From Gammaproteobacteria bacterium (GTDB lineage: Bacteria > Pseudomonadota > Gammaproteobacteria > RBG-16-57-12), in contig JAKIVC010000016.1 in the NCBI GenBank assembly GCA_021647245.1, forward strand, positions 1-59,878: 59,878 nt of DNA. The letters are read 5' to 3'. The notes beneath the pieces were generated by a model that did no database searches, was not told the origin of the DNA, and was given only the letters and a program-made list of their open reading frames with translations. Both the position numbers and the translations under genes were made by a program. Below, in pieces: positions 17,105 to 26,042 of this stretch (within the stretch, counting starts at the first letter, position 1; each line of letters starts with the position of its first letter).

Positions 17105-17360
17105 GTGCACAGCTCAAGGCTTATGATGATTCTACCCTACAAACTTGATACCACAAACGACTTACTCACATCCCGTGCCGGCTTATTAGCCACGGCCCAG
17201 TTAATGGACTCTCTCAATCTCGCCGAGCGTATTGATCACCACTTTCCGCTGCCCAAAAGTAATCGCGTGTATAAACCATCTGAATTCATCAAGGCGCTCA
17301 TTTTAATGCAGTATGAAGGCCGCTTTCACCTAGACGATATTTGCCACCTTGGCGCTTGTA
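17105..17360 (+). pseudogene. IS1380-type transposase, 5' fragment
   Basis: The frame encodes YKLDTTNDLLTSRAGLLATA, then AQLMDSL and NRVYKPSEFIKALILMQYEG, which are the conserved N-terminal blocks of IS1380-family transposases. Similarity ends at about DDICHL, where the group II intron maturase sequence begins in another frame. All catalytic DDE residues are missing. An intron insertion followed by deletion, or intron-IS recombination, would explain the junction. Confidence 0.7.
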
Positions 17361-17394
17361 TGCCATGGCGGCAAAGGTGGTTAAGACGGGACGA

Positions 17395-17751
17395 CAATTA
17401 TTTGTAAAGCTAAAGGAAAAACATCGAACACTACTGGAGCAAGTGCTGGCTGCCCTGAATGAGCTCAATCTATGGTTGAACGCAATCAGAAACCAAGTGC
17501 TAACCAAAGACTGGTGGAAGATATTAGGCGCAAAAATTCGAGGGCATTATGAATATTACGGGGTAAGTGAAAACTACCGTTCCATTTATAAGTTCTACAA
17601 ACTGGCCATAAAACTCGCGAAGAAGTGGATGAACAGACGAAGTCAGAAGCGGAAAATGAGCTGGGAAAAAATGATGAGTTATCTTCTTCTCTACCCACTG
17701 CCGAAACCACGGGTTGGGCATAATTTTTTACGCAGCCACATAAAGTTGTGA
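17395..17751 (+). pseudogene. Group II intron maturase, C-terminal fragment
   Basis: About 115 residues of the thumb/X and DNA-binding regions of a group II intron reverse transcriptase are present: LNLWLNAIRN, KDWWKILGAKIRGHYEYYGV, KWMNRRSQKRKMSWEKM and LLLYPLPKPRVGHNF. The reverse transcriptase domain (with YADD) is absent, so it is non-functional. It is directly followed by intron domain V, as in intact introns, which confirms the identity. The frame differs from that of the IS1380 fragment upstream. Confidence 0.85.
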
Positions 17752-17763
17752 ATTAAATTGAAG

Positions 17764-17797
17764 AGCCGTATGAGGGGAATCTTCAAGTGCGGTTCTG
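17764..17797 (+). ncRNA. Group II intron domain V (remnant)
   Basis: GAGCCGTATGAGGGG...GTGCGGTTCT is the 34-base domain V hairpin that forms the catalytic core of group II introns, including the AGC triad on the 5' strand. The 3' intron end (domain VI and splice site) should lie at about 17800-17840, just before the glycosyltransferase gene. The 5' half of the intron is missing, so self-splicing is not possible in cis. Confidence 0.8.
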
Positions 17798-17851
17798 TGA
17801 GGGGCGCCATGTTTCCTTGCGTTTACAAATTAATAAACATAGGAGACATCA

Positions 17852-20017
17852 ATGTCTATTCAACACTCAAGAAGAAATGCTCCGTGTCTCTGTGGAAGCG
17901 GAAAGAAATTCAAGAAATGTTGTGAAAAAAAAGGGAAGCTGCGCTCTGCTAACCCCTCAGATGCGGAATTTAACTCGCTTGTCAGTCTCTACAATTTGGG
18001 GCGCTATGGTGAGCTGGAAAGTGGGAGCCGTTCTTTGATTGAGCGATTTCCAGATGCGGGCCCTGCTTGGAAGTTATTAAGTGTTGCTTTGTTAATGCAG
18101 GGGAAGGTTGCCCTGCCAGCTTTTCAGAAAACGGTGATATTGATGCCTAATGATGCTCAGGCGCATTTTAATCTGGGTTCTGTTTTGAAGAATATGGGTT
18201 GCTTTGAAGAGGCGATTGCTTGTTTTCGAAGGGCACTTCACATTAACCCGGCCTACAGTGAGGCGTTAAGTAATATGGGCAGCGCTCAGAGTGGTCTTGG
18301 TAATTTCACTGAAGCGGTGGCTAGCTTTAGCCGGGCGCTTAAAGTGGCTCCAAACAGTGCGATAGCGCATAACAACATGGGGATAGCGCTGAGGCAACTG
18401 GGTAAAACTGAGGAGGCGGTGAGTAGCTTTAATTGTGCGTTGCAGGTCAACCCAGGCTATGTCGAGGCAATGAATAATTTAGGCAATGCTCAGATAGATC
18501 TTGGTGAGTTCGGTGAAGCAAAAGATTGCTTTAAACGTGTACTGGCGATAGACCCGGGCAATGCAGCGGCTTATTGTAATCTGGGCAATGCTCAGGTGGA
18601 ACTTGGGGCGCTTAATGAGGCTGTAGATTGTTTTAGGCGTGCGCTGACCATTAATCCAAGGTCCTCGGAGGCATTAAATAATTTGGCTAATGCGCAATGC
18701 GATTTTGGGCAGCTTAATAATGCGATTGAGAGTATTCGCCAGGCTTTAGAAATAGACCCTGATTTTCCTGCGGCCTTTAGTAGTTTGCTCTTTCTCCAGA
18801 ATTACTCTGCCGCCCATGTTTCCCCCGCTTTTTTAAAGGAGGCTCATCAGTATGGTCGAATGGTCACTAAAAAAGCGCTATCGCCATTCACTGCGTGGCG
18901 GTGTGCTGTCTCCCCCGAGCGATTGCGTGTTGGTGTTGTATCAGGAGATTTGCGGACTCATCCTGTTGGATTTTTTTTAGAAGGGCTGCTGGCTCAAATA
19001 GATTCTACAAAAATTGAGTTAATTGCTTATTCTACCCAACCTCAGTTTGATGAGCTTACTGATCGTATAAGGCCACTGTTTAGCCATTATAAGCCATTAT
19101 TCGGCCAAAGCGACCAGGCAGCTGCTGAGCTAATACATGGCGATGCGGTACATGTTTTGGTTGATCTTTCTGGTCACTCTATCCATAACCGGTTGCCTGT
19201 ATTTGCGTGGAAACCGGCTCCCGTGCAGGTGAGTTGGTTGGGTTATTTTGCAACCACGGGTGTGAAGGAGATCGATTATTTGTTAGCCGATAAGATCTGT
19301 GTACCCGAAGCACGGCAGAGTGATTTTAGTGAAACGGTATGGTATCTGCCTGATACGCGATTGTGCTTTACACCGCCAAAGGGTGATTCTACAGTCACAA
19401 CCTTGCCTGCGTTGCGAAGTGGTTTTATTACTTTTGGCTGTTTTCAGGTGTTAGCAAAAGTCAGTGATGAAGTGCTTGATACATGGTCAAAAATACTCTC
19501 TGCGTTACCCAATGCTCGCTTGCGTTGGCAGTGTAAGCAGTTTGCAAGTGCTGATGTGGTCGAGGAGGTCTCGCAACGCATACAGCAGCATGGAATCAAC
19601 CTTGAACGGGTTGATATGTATGAAGCAATATCTCGAGAGGCATATCTGATGGCGCACTCAGATGTCGATATGATATTGGATACCTTCCCATACCCTGGGG
19701 GGACAACAACGTGTGAGGCGCTGTGGATGGGGGTGCCGACACTGACGCTGGCTGGGGAGGCTCTGCTGGCTAAGCAGGGGGAAAGTATTAACAGGGTCGT
19801 GGGATTAAATGACTGGGTGGTGAGTAGTACGACAGACTATATTGATAAGGCGGTTACTTTGGCGAGTGATTTACCCCTGTTGGCCGCACTCCGCGCTGGG
19901 TTGCGTGAGCAGGTTAGTTCATCACCACTGTTTGATTCTGCGCTATTTTCAAGGAACCTGGAGCATGCATTATGGGGAATGTGGCAGGCGCATGCTCAGC
20001 TTAATAAAGAGCCGTAA
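17852..20017 (+). CDS. TPR/GT41 O-GlcNAc-transferase-like protein with N-terminal SEC-C motif
   Basis: A 721-residue cytoplasmic protein. Residues 8-27 form a SEC-C zinc motif (CLCGSGKKFKKCC, Cys 12, 14, 23 and 24). Residues about 45-325 are tandem TPR units of 34 residues (A..NMG.A...LG...EAV.SF..AL...P). Residues about 350-700 are the GT41 catalytic region shared with eukaryotic OGT and the SPINDLY proteins: GVVSGDLRTHPVGFFLE with the His of the N-lobe, KPAPVQVSWLGYFATTG, FGCFQVLAKVSDEVL with the UDP-contacting Lys, and LDTFPYPGGTTTCEALWMGV. It should transfer a sugar to proteins. AGGAGA precedes ATG. The promoter region is the group II intron remnant that ends about 50 bp upstream, so its expression may have been rewired. 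Target proteins cannot be inferred; no flagellin or adhesin gene is nearby. Confidence 0.88.
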   Translation: MSIQHSRRNAPCLCGSGKKFKKCCEKKGKLRSANPSDAEFNSLVSLYNLGRYGELESGSRSLIERFPDAGPAWKLLSVALLMQGKVALPAFQKTVILMPNDAQAHFNLGSVLKNMGCFEEAIACFRRALHINPAYSEALSNMGSAQSGLGNFTEAVASFSRALKVAPNSAIAHNNMGIALRQLGKTEEAVSSFNCALQVNPGYVEAMNNLGNAQIDLGEFGEAKDCFKRVLAIDPGNAAAYCNLGNAQVELGALNEAVDCFRRALTINPRSSEALNNLANAQCDFGQLNNAIESIRQALEIDPDFPAAFSSLLFLQNYSAAHVSPAFLKEAHQYGRMVTKKALSPFTAWRCAVSPERLRVGVVSGDLRTHPVGFFLEGLLAQIDSTKIELIAYSTQPQFDELTDRIRPLFSHYKPLFGQSDQAAAELIHGDAVHVLVDLSGHSIHNRLPVFAWKPAPVQVSWLGYFATTGVKEIDYLLADKICVPEARQSDFSETVWYLPDTRLCFTPPKGDSTVTTLPALRSGFITFGCFQVLAKVSDEVLDTWSKILSALPNARLRWQCKQFASADVVEEVSQRIQQHGINLERVDMYEAISREAYLMAHSDVDMILDTFPYPGGTTTCEALWMGVPTLTLAGEALLAKQGESINRVVGLNDWVVSSTTDYIDKAVTLASDLPLLAALRAGLREQVSSSPLFDSALFSRNLEHALWGMWQAHAQLNKEP

Positions 20018-20033
20018 ATTTTGAATAGTGACC

Positions 20034-21095
20034 TCATTTTTTATCTTTTTCGGTCAATCTTTTAAGGTTGCTTATCACCTGCTCGGTCCGCAGGATATTG
20101 ATTTGTGCCTGTTTGTTGTCCGGGGACAATTTTAGTACTTGGCTCCAGCTGGTAATGGCATCGGAAAACTGGTCCTGGCGGTAATATTTTCTGCCTTGCT
20201 CTAGGTGCTGCTCGACAACTTGCTCGATCGCTTTGTGTAGCTGCTGTTGTAGTGGCTGAATCTTTTCACTGTTTCTGTTGATTGCTTCGGCCTGTTTTAG
20301 GAGGACGATGGCTCGCTCCAACTCTCTTTTTTCCAGAGCACTTTCCAGTTGTGAGGTTAACGCTCTGAGCCGTTGCCGTCTCTGTTGGGCAAGGCTCTGT
20401 TGCCTCAGCTCTATGTTCTCCTGGTGCTGTTGCGTCAGTACGTTCTCCAGCGCTGCTTTGGCCTTTTTACTCTCTGTTGTGGCGCTTAGCTGATAGGCCA
20501 GCGGTAGTGTCTGCTGGGCGAGAACCAGGTTCTTTTCTTGTAGGGCTTGCTGACCTGTTTTTAGTAGTTTTTTGACCATTGATTGTGTTTTTTTACGATA
20601 TTTAAGAGATCGCTTTTTTGCATCTGGATTTTCAGGGTCGAGGTGTAGCAGTTGTCGATCAATGGTCATGTTGGCATAGAGTGCTTCTGAGTTGGCGATG
20701 AGTCGCTCAATTTCAAGGTGTTGCTGCTCTTTTTCCTGGATGGCTTTCCAGCGTGCTTTTGCTTGTTTTAATGCCGGGCTGTCGGGGATGCGGTGCTCAG
20801 CTTGTAATAGCAGTCGGTTGGCCTCTTCCCAGCGCTGGTCACTGATCTGTTGCTCCAGTTTTTTCGGCAGGGCGGCCTCGTAGTTGGCGATAACTTTTTC
20901 GACCTGTTGCCGCTCATCCGGGTTGTTGGCTGCTTGTGTGAGTGCCTGGGCGTAGTCACCACGGATGATGAGTTCAATTACGTTGAGGTTGGAGGGCGGT
21001 GTCGGTTTTTTCTCTTGCAGTGGTGCGCAGGCGCTGAGAGTGCCTATGATCAAGATCAGCAGGGTGGATTGAAAAAAGGTTTTATTTTTTTGCAT
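20034..21095 (-). CDS. TPR lipoprotein encoded with an adenylate cyclase
   Basis: A 353-residue lipoprotein. ATG at 21093-21095 gives a lipoprotein signal (MQKNKTFFQSTLLILIIGTL then SAC as lipobox). The mature part is Gln/Leu/Glu rich and helical, with long coiled-coil segments (about residues 110-270) and at least one canonical TPR near the C-terminus (EQGRKYYRQDQFSDAITSWS). It overlaps the end of the cyclase gene by 14 bases, so it is translationally coupled to it. This suggests that it works with the cyclase, perhaps as a periplasmic ligand or envelope sensor; that role is inference. An upstream start at 21149 would hide the signal peptide. Confidence 0.78.
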   Translation of the reverse strand: MQKNKTFFQSTLLILIIGTLSACAPLQEKKPTPPSNLNVIELIIRGDYAQALTQAANNPDERQQVEKVIANYEAALPKKLEQQISDQRWEEANRLLLQAEHRIPDSPALKQAKARWKAIQEKEQQHLEIERLIANSEALYANMTIDRQLLHLDPENPDAKKRSLKYRKKTQSMVKKLLKTGQQALQEKNLVLAQQTLPLAYQLSATTESKKAKAALENVLTQQHQENIELRQQSLAQQRRQRLRALTSQLESALEKRELERAIVLLKQAEAINRNSEKIQPLQQQLHKAIEQVVEQHLEQGRKYYRQDQFSDAITSWSQVLKLSPDNKQAQINILRTEQVISNLKRLTEKDKK

Positions 21096-22572
21096 TGGGA
21101 ATAAGGGTTTTCTTGAATAGTTGATAACACTGCTCCCGCGCATCGCCAATGTCTGTGACCCAATATGTCTCTACGGGTTCTTTTTTCCCTCGTAGCTTCA
21201 GTGTGCCATGAGGGGTGACAACGGGCGTGTGCTTTGCGGCAGATAGCTCATCCAGCAACTGCTGGGTGATAATGGTTTGGTTTGATTCGGCCGCCGAGGC
21301 GAGTCGGGAAGCAAGGTTTACGGTATCACCAATCACGGTGTAGTTCATCCTTTCGGGTGAGCCAATGTTTCCGGCCAGCATTCGCCCACTGTTTACACCA
21401 ATGTGGAAATGCAATATTCGCAATCCATGGCGTTGCCGATGCTGGTTGACCAGTGCTATCAGCTTTTGAATCACCACGGCACAGCTAATGGCGTGGTAGC
21501 GGTGATCTGAGTCATCGTCAGGCACACCGAACAGCAGCATGGCGCAATCGCCAATATATTTATCCACATGTCCTTGAAAGAAGTCGGCAGCTTTACTGAT
21601 GTAACTGAAGTAATCATTAAGTAGTGAGCTCAGTTCGTCCGGTGGTAATTTTTCTGAAAGCTGGGTAAACCCCACTACATCGGCAAACAGTACGCTGGCA
21701 TCGACGTAGCGCCCTCCCAGTTGCTCCCACTGGGTGTCATGTACGATTGTTTTGGCCAGCGAAGGGGAGACGTAGCGAGAGAAGCTCTTCTCTAATACGC
21801 CTCTTTGCCGCATCCCCTCCTGCATTTTACTAAAGGAGACAAAGAGGCGTTCCACTTCATCCGTCGGTTGGCCGGTTATTTCGGGCGTTTTCATTTCACC
21901 GTGGTCGATGGAAGCACTGGCCTTGGCCATGTTCGTGATGGGGCGCGTGACACGTCGCCCCAGGTAGAGTGAGATGATGGTGCCAAATATCAGCAGTACC
22001 AGCGTTGTAACCAGTAGTGCCCGTATGATTTGTTGCTGGGCCTGGCGCATTTTTGACTGACTCAAGGTGATTAAGCCGTAACCAACGATCACATCTTTAA
22101 ACAGTGCGGGAGCCACGAATGCGCTCTGTTTTCCCACTCCACCGTCACTATAGGTGTGCTGCCATTGAATGCGGGCAGACTTTTTCAAGGCATCTTCTGA
22201 GAGCTTACGCGGCGCAATGCCTGCCAGGGCAAGTGCCTCTCCCTGTTCTGAGTAGAGCGCCACACCCAGTACACTTTTGTCATTTAAAAGATTATTGGTA
22301 ATCACCTCCAGCGCCAGTGGGTCATTAGCCAGTAGCGAATCTTTGGCTGACTCAACCATCTGCTTGGCAACGGTCTCTCCAAGCTCTAAATATTGCTGGT
22401 CAATAAGGCGTGAGTGGTTGTGGGTGATGATCAAGCCGAGCAGAATCATGCTACTGCTTATCAAGAGTGTAAATAACAGTGCCAGTTTGTAGGCAATTGG
22501 CATCTTGGCCAGCAGGCGCGATAGTCGGGTTTTGCGTTGTGCGGTGGTATTATCTGGTGTGGGGGGGGGCAT
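21082..22572 (-). CDS. Membrane class III adenylate cyclase with HAMP domain
   Basis: A 496-residue protein from ATG 22572 (MPPPTPDNTTAQ). It has one membrane helix at the start (LALLFTLLISSSMILLGLII), a roughly 140-residue periplasmic sensor, a second helix (LLVTTLVLLIFGTIISLYL), HAMP (RRVTRPITNMAKA) and a C-terminal cyclase domain. The cyclase has the metal Asp in ASVLFADVVGFTQLS and DKYIGDCAMLLF, plus the transition-state Asn/Arg in GDTVNLASRLA. Thus it should make cAMP, though cGMP is not excluded from sequence. The periplasmic domain is not a family I recognise. It heads an operon with the TPR lipoprotein. An in-frame GTG at 22650 would only add an unlikely N-terminal extension. Confidence 0.9.
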   Translation of the reverse strand: MPPPTPDNTTAQRKTRLSRLLAKMPIAYKLALLFTLLISSSMILLGLIITHNHSRLIDQQYLELGETVAKQMVESAKDSLLANDPLALEVITNNLLNDKSVLGVALYSEQGEALALAGIAPRKLSEDALKKSARIQWQHTYSDGGVGKQSAFVAPALFKDVIVGYGLITLSQSKMRQAQQQIIRALLVTTLVLLIFGTIISLYLGRRVTRPITNMAKASASIDHGEMKTPEITGQPTDEVERLFVSFSKMQEGMRQRGVLEKSFSRYVSPSLAKTIVHDTQWEQLGGRYVDASVLFADVVGFTQLSEKLPPDELSSLLNDYFSYISKAADFFQGHVDKYIGDCAMLLFGVPDDDSDHRYHAISCAVVIQKLIALVNQHRQRHGLRILHFHIGVNSGRMLAGNIGSPERMNYTVIGDTVNLASRLASAAESNQTIITQQLLDELSAAKHTPVVTPHGTLKLRGKKEPVETYWVTDIGDAREQCYQLFKKTLIPNAKK

Positions 22573-22751
22573 AGTACTAATCAGACTCACTCGATATCTA
22601 AAATGGCAGTGAAGTAATACCTTTAATTTAAAGCACCCACACTCTACCACAGATTATATAAATTGAGTGACCTAGCGTAATGACGACTGAGTCAAAACAG
22701 AGCAGGAGTCACTGTCAAGTTTGACGCCCTCACGCTGCTTGGTCTAGTTTA

Positions 22752-23549
22752 TTAACACTGAAATTTTTCGGGTAGCAGTGGTTTGATAGTGGAGAGGATG
22801 CCGTGGAATACTTTGGGACTGCCGGCGATAATATTGCCAGATTTTAGGTGATTTTCACCCCCCGAAAAATCGGTCACTATGCCGCCCGCCTCTTGTATGA
22901 TAAGCGTGCCTGCGGCGATGTCCCAGGGCTGGAGGTTAAACTCCCAAAAACCATCAATACGACCTGCAGCCACGTAGGCAAGATCCAGTGCTGCCGAGCC
23001 TGGGCGGCGGATACCGGCTGTTTTGGGTATGAGTGCTTCCAGCGTTTTCATGTAGCTGTCAAGGTAGCTGAAGTCACTATAGGGAAAGCCAGTGCCGAGG
23101 AGTGCACCCTCAAGGCTGCGGCGTTTGGTTACACGTAGTTTTCGGTCATTCAGCTTTGCGCCACCACCCCGGCTGGCGGTGAATGTTTCACGACGCATAG
23201 GGTCATAAATAACGGCAACTTCCAGACGCTCTTTGTGCATTAGTGCAATTGAAACGGCAAATTGTGGGAAGCCGTGCAGGAAGTTGGTTGTGCCATCCAG
23301 CGGGTCAATGATCCATTGATACTCGTTACCCTGCTGGAGACCGCTCTCTTCAGCAAGAATGGCGTGCTCAGGATAGGCTTTTTTGAGGGTGTCGATAATC
23401 TCTCGTTCCGCATGCCGGTCAACATCACTGACAAAGTCATTGTGGGATTTTGAGGTGACATCCAGCGTGTCACAGAGTTCGAGAGAGCGCTCGATAAAAT
23501 CACCTGCACGGTGTGCGGCTCGGATAGCGATATTCAGCATTGGATTCAT
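22752..23549 (-). CDS. suhB: Inositol-1-monophosphatase SuhB
   Basis: A 265-residue Mg2+-dependent phosphatase of the inositol monophosphatase family. In enterics it is also a factor of rRNA transcription antitermination complexes. Metal sites are visible in ILAEESG, WIIDPLDGTTNFLHGFP and, near the end, FNLQPWDIAAG. The N-terminus MNPMLNIAIRAAHRAG is the usual SuhB opening. Length is normal. It is divergent from trmJ, with 189 bp between the starts. Confidence 0.96.
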   Translation of the reverse strand: MNPMLNIAIRAAHRAGDFIERSLELCDTLDVTSKSHNDFVSDVDRHAEREIIDTLKKAYPEHAILAEESGLQQGNEYQWIIDPLDGTTNFLHGFPQFAVSIALMHKERLEVAVIYDPMRRETFTASRGGGAKLNDRKLRVTKRRSLEGALLGTGFPYSDFSYLDSYMKTLEALIPKTAGIRRPGSAALDLAYVAAGRIDGFWEFNLQPWDIAAGTLIIQEAGGIVTDFSGGENHLKSGNIIAGSPKVFHGILSTIKPLLPEKFQC

Positions 23550-23738
23550 TAATTCATTCTCTCATGGTTGGCGAGCCTGCGGGCGCGACATTCTAACAGT
23601 CTTTGCAATGCCATGAAACGTCGATCTGCCGAATTTGTTACCATGGGGTGCTCTGGGCCAATTCAAGGTGGATTGATGCCGTTCAGAACCTCTCTAAAAT
23701 CAATCAACTTGATCGTTCAAAGCGATATGTGGAGTATC

Positions 23739-24482
23739 ATGAAGTTAGCGAATATTCGTATTGTGATGGTCGAAACAACGCACCCGGGGAATATCGGTGC
23801 TTGTGCCCGTGCAATGAAAAATATGGGGCTGTCGCGACTCCATTTGGTGAAGCCGGCCCGTTTTCCTGATAATGATGCCTTCGCTCGGGCATCGGGTGCG
23901 AGCGATATACTGGATCAAGCGGTTGTGTCTGATTCATTGGCGCAGGCGGTAGAGGCGTGCGGTGTGGTGGTGGGTGCCAGTGCACGCCGCCGGTCAATCG
24001 CCTGGCCTGAATTTAATCCCCGTGAGTGCGCTGAGTTTGTTGCACCTTATAGTGAAGACGTGGAGGTTGCGATTGTCTTTGGTCGCGAAAGCAGTGGTCT
24101 TACCAATGAGGAGTTGGATTGTTGTAGTCATCTTGTGCACATTCCTTGCAATCCGGAATTTTCATCACTCAATGTGGCGGCGGCCATTCAGGTCATCTGT
24201 TATGAGCTGCGTATGCAGTTGCTACAGGGAGATGTTGCTCAGGATGAGCAGGCGGTGCCTGACCGACTTGCTACATCTGAAGAGTTGGAGGGAATGTATG
24301 AGCAGATGCAGCAAACGCTGATCGAGATCGACTTTCTCGATGCGGATAAACCTCGTAAACTAATGAGAAGACTGCGGCGCCTCTACAATCGGACGGCACT
24401 TGAGCGTCGCGAGGTGAATATCCTGCGGGGTATATTGAGTGCTGCTCAGCGGCAGGCGCGTATTGCAGCGGACAATCAGTAA
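23739..24482 (+). CDS. trmJ: tRNA (cytidine/uridine-32-2'-O)-methyltransferase TrmJ
   Basis: A 247-residue SPOUT methyltransferase that modifies position 32 of several tRNAs with SAM. MKLANIRIVMVETTHPGNIG, the conserved start region, selects ATG 23739, with GGAG five bases upstream. In-frame starts further upstream would add about 57 unconserved residues. The knot motifs are in VFGRESSGLTNEEL and FSSLNVAAAIQVICYELR. The C-terminal helical extension (DKPRKLMRRLRRLYNRT) is typical of TrmJ rather than TrmL. In many gammaproteobacteria the order suhB, trmJ, cysE, iscR is found, as here. Confidence 0.95.
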   Translation: MKLANIRIVMVETTHPGNIGACARAMKNMGLSRLHLVKPARFPDNDAFARASGASDILDQAVVSDSLAQAVEACGVVVGASARRRSIAWPEFNPRECAEFVAPYSEDVEVAIVFGRESSGLTNEELDCCSHLVHIPCNPEFSSLNVAAAIQVICYELRMQLLQGDVAQDEQAVPDRLATSEELEGMYEQMQQTLIEIDFLDADKPRKLMRRLRRLYNRTALERREVNILRGILSAAQRQARIAADNQ

Positions 24483-24549
24483 TATGATATGTGGGAAGTG
24501 ATTCCTGCCCTGTGTTTGTTAAAGCGATTTAATTGATAAAGAAACGATT

Positions 24550-25326
24550 ATGTTTACACGTTTGAAAGAAGATATTCTTTGCGTATTTGAGCGAGACCCC
24601 GCCGCACGCAATATGTTTGAAGTGCTGACCACCTATCCAGGTTTACATGCGCTCATTCTCCATCGTCTGGCGTACTGGCTCTGGGGACTCGGCTTGAAAT
24701 GGCTAGCGCGTATGGTTTCGTATATTTCGCGCTGGTTAACCGGTATTGAAATTCATCCGGGTGTAAAAATAGGGCGGCGTTTTTTTATCGACCACGGAAT
24801 GGGTGTTGTGATCGGAGAGACTGCGGAGATTGGTGATGATTGCACGCTCTATCACGGGGTTACGCTGGGTGGAACACGTTGGAATAAAGGAAAGCGTCAC
24901 CCTACCTTGCAGGCCAATGTGATTGTCGGTGCAGGCGCAAAGGTGTTGGGGCCAATCATCATTAGTGAGGGTGCGCGTATTGGCTCCAATGCGGTGGTTG
25001 TTAAGTCAGTTGAGGCGGGTGCCACCGTGGTGGGCATTCCCGGGCGGGTGGTGAGCAAAGAAGTATCGCCCAGTGACGAGCAGTTGCGTAATCGACAAAA
25101 AATTGCGGAAAAGATGGGTTTTGATGCTTACGGTGCCACTGGTGACATGCCCGACCCCGTTGCCAATGCGATTCACCTGATGCTGGATCATATTCATGCT
25201 ATGGATAAAAACATGGAGAGCCTCTGCAAGGCGATGGAGAAAGATGGCCTTAAGGTGAGTCAGCTGGAGTTGCCGGATATAGAGGCGTGCGAACTAACAC
25301 CGAAAGAGAAAAAAGAGCCATTGTAG
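24550..25326 (+). CDS. cysE: Serine O-acetyltransferase CysE
   Basis: A 258-residue enzyme that makes O-acetylserine from serine and acetyl-CoA, the committed step of cysteine synthesis. The N-terminal helical domain (REKD-type [18 protein letters not shown]) is followed by left-handed beta-helix hexapeptide repeats ([20 protein letters not shown], then [20 protein letters not shown]). The catalytic His/Asp region is FFIDHGMG and LYHGVTLGG. The C-terminal tail is Glu/Lys rich and ends EKKEPL. Placing cysE before the isc operon fits supply of cysteine to the desulfurases. The promoter of the isc operon lies after its stop, so the two are separately controlled. Confidence 0.96.
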   Translation: MFTRLKEDILCVFERDPAARNMFEVLTTYPGLHALILHRLAYWLWGLGLKWLARMVSYISRWLTGIEIHPGVKIGRRFFIDHGMGVVIGETAEIGDDCTLYHGVTLGGTRWNKGKRHPTLQANVIVGAGAKVLGPIIISEGARIGSNAVVVKSVEAGATVVGIPGRVVSKEVSPSDEQLRNRQKIAEKMGFDAYGATGDMPDPVANAIHLMLDHIHAMDKNMESLCKAMEKDGLKVSQLELPDIEACELTPKEKKEPL

Positions 25327-25359
25327 TCCCGTTAGCCCGCTTTATTTTTGTTGGGTTGT

Positions 25360-25393
25360 AAAGTTGACAAAAACAGTAAGGTAAGAGTAGTAT
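25360..25393 (+). promoter_or_regulatory. isc promoter with type 1 IscR operator
   Basis: AAAGTTGACAAAAACAGTAA plus GGTAA (25360-25384) matches the E. coli type 1 IscR consensus at 21 of 25 positions by hand alignment. It contains a -35 TTGACA (25364-25369); an 18-base spacer leads to TAGTAT (25388-25393). A perfect inverted pair GGTAAGA/TCTTACC surrounds the -10. The start codon is 183 bp downstream, leaving a long leader. This predicts feedback repression by [2Fe-2S]-IscR. Confidence 0.7.
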
Positions 25394-25575
25394 CTTACCA
25401 ATTGCTTAAGTTTATTGTTTTACAGGGTTTTATTCAATGCTAGTCCGGATGTTTCATTTGTTTACGTAATTTATGAATTATTTGGCTTAGGTTTTCGTGA
25501 GATTTTCACGGCATCTTTAATAAGATATTTTGAGTAGCCCGGTAGCGTTATTGAATCTTTAATGCAGGTATCTGA

Positions 25576-26040
25576 ATGAGATTAACCACCAAAGGCCGCT
25601 ATGCGGTGACCGCGATGTTGGATCTGGCTCTTCACAGTGATAGTGGCCCGATCACCTTGTCTGAAATCTCTCAGCGCCAAGGGATATCCCTCTCTTACCT
25701 AGAGCAGTTATTTGCTCGCCTGCGTAAAAATGGCCTGGTGCTCAGCACCCGTGGGCCGGGTGGTGGTTACCGCCTTAGCCGCGAGGCGGCTGAAATAGCC
25801 GTGGTGGAGGTGATCACTGCGGTAGATGAATATGTTGATGTGATGCGCTGTGCCGGAAAAGCAGACTGCTCGGGTGATGGCCCTTGCTTGACCCATGAGT
25901 TGTGGGAAGAGTTGAGCCAGAAGATTCATGAGTTTTTGGCGAGCATCAGTCTGGGTGACTTGGTAGGGCGCAAGGGTGACAATGGCGTGGCACCCTTAAA
26001 TAGAGTGGCCAATATGGCCGAGGTTGAGCCGGCCATTTAA
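25576..26040 (+). CDS. iscR: Fe-S cluster regulator IscR
   Basis: A 154-residue Rrf2-family repressor. The winged helix opens with [20 protein letters not shown] and [16 protein letters not shown]. Three Cys, [14 protein letters not shown], ligate a [2Fe-2S] cluster in the usual CX5CX5C spacing. Repression of its own operon is supported by the operator-like site upstream. It has the normal length and leads the isc operon; the next gene starts two bases after its stop. Confidence 0.97.
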   Translation: MRLTTKGRYAVTAMLDLALHSDSGPITLSEISQRQGISLSYLEQLFARLRKNGLVLSTRGPGGGYRLSREAAEIAVVEVITAVDEYVDVMRCAGKADCSGDGPCLTHELWEELSQKIHEFLASISLGDLVGRKGDNGVAPLNRVANMAEVEPAI

Positions 26041-26042
26041 AC

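Noticed and set aside
17787..18038. Plus-strand 83-residue frame overlapping the start of the glycosyltransferase gene
   Set aside because: It covers intron domain V and the first part of the SEC-C gene in another frame; no protein similarity.
23568..23738. N-terminal extension of trmJ
   Set aside because: It is not conserved, overlaps the promoter region facing suhB, and ATG 23739 has GGAG and the standard opening.
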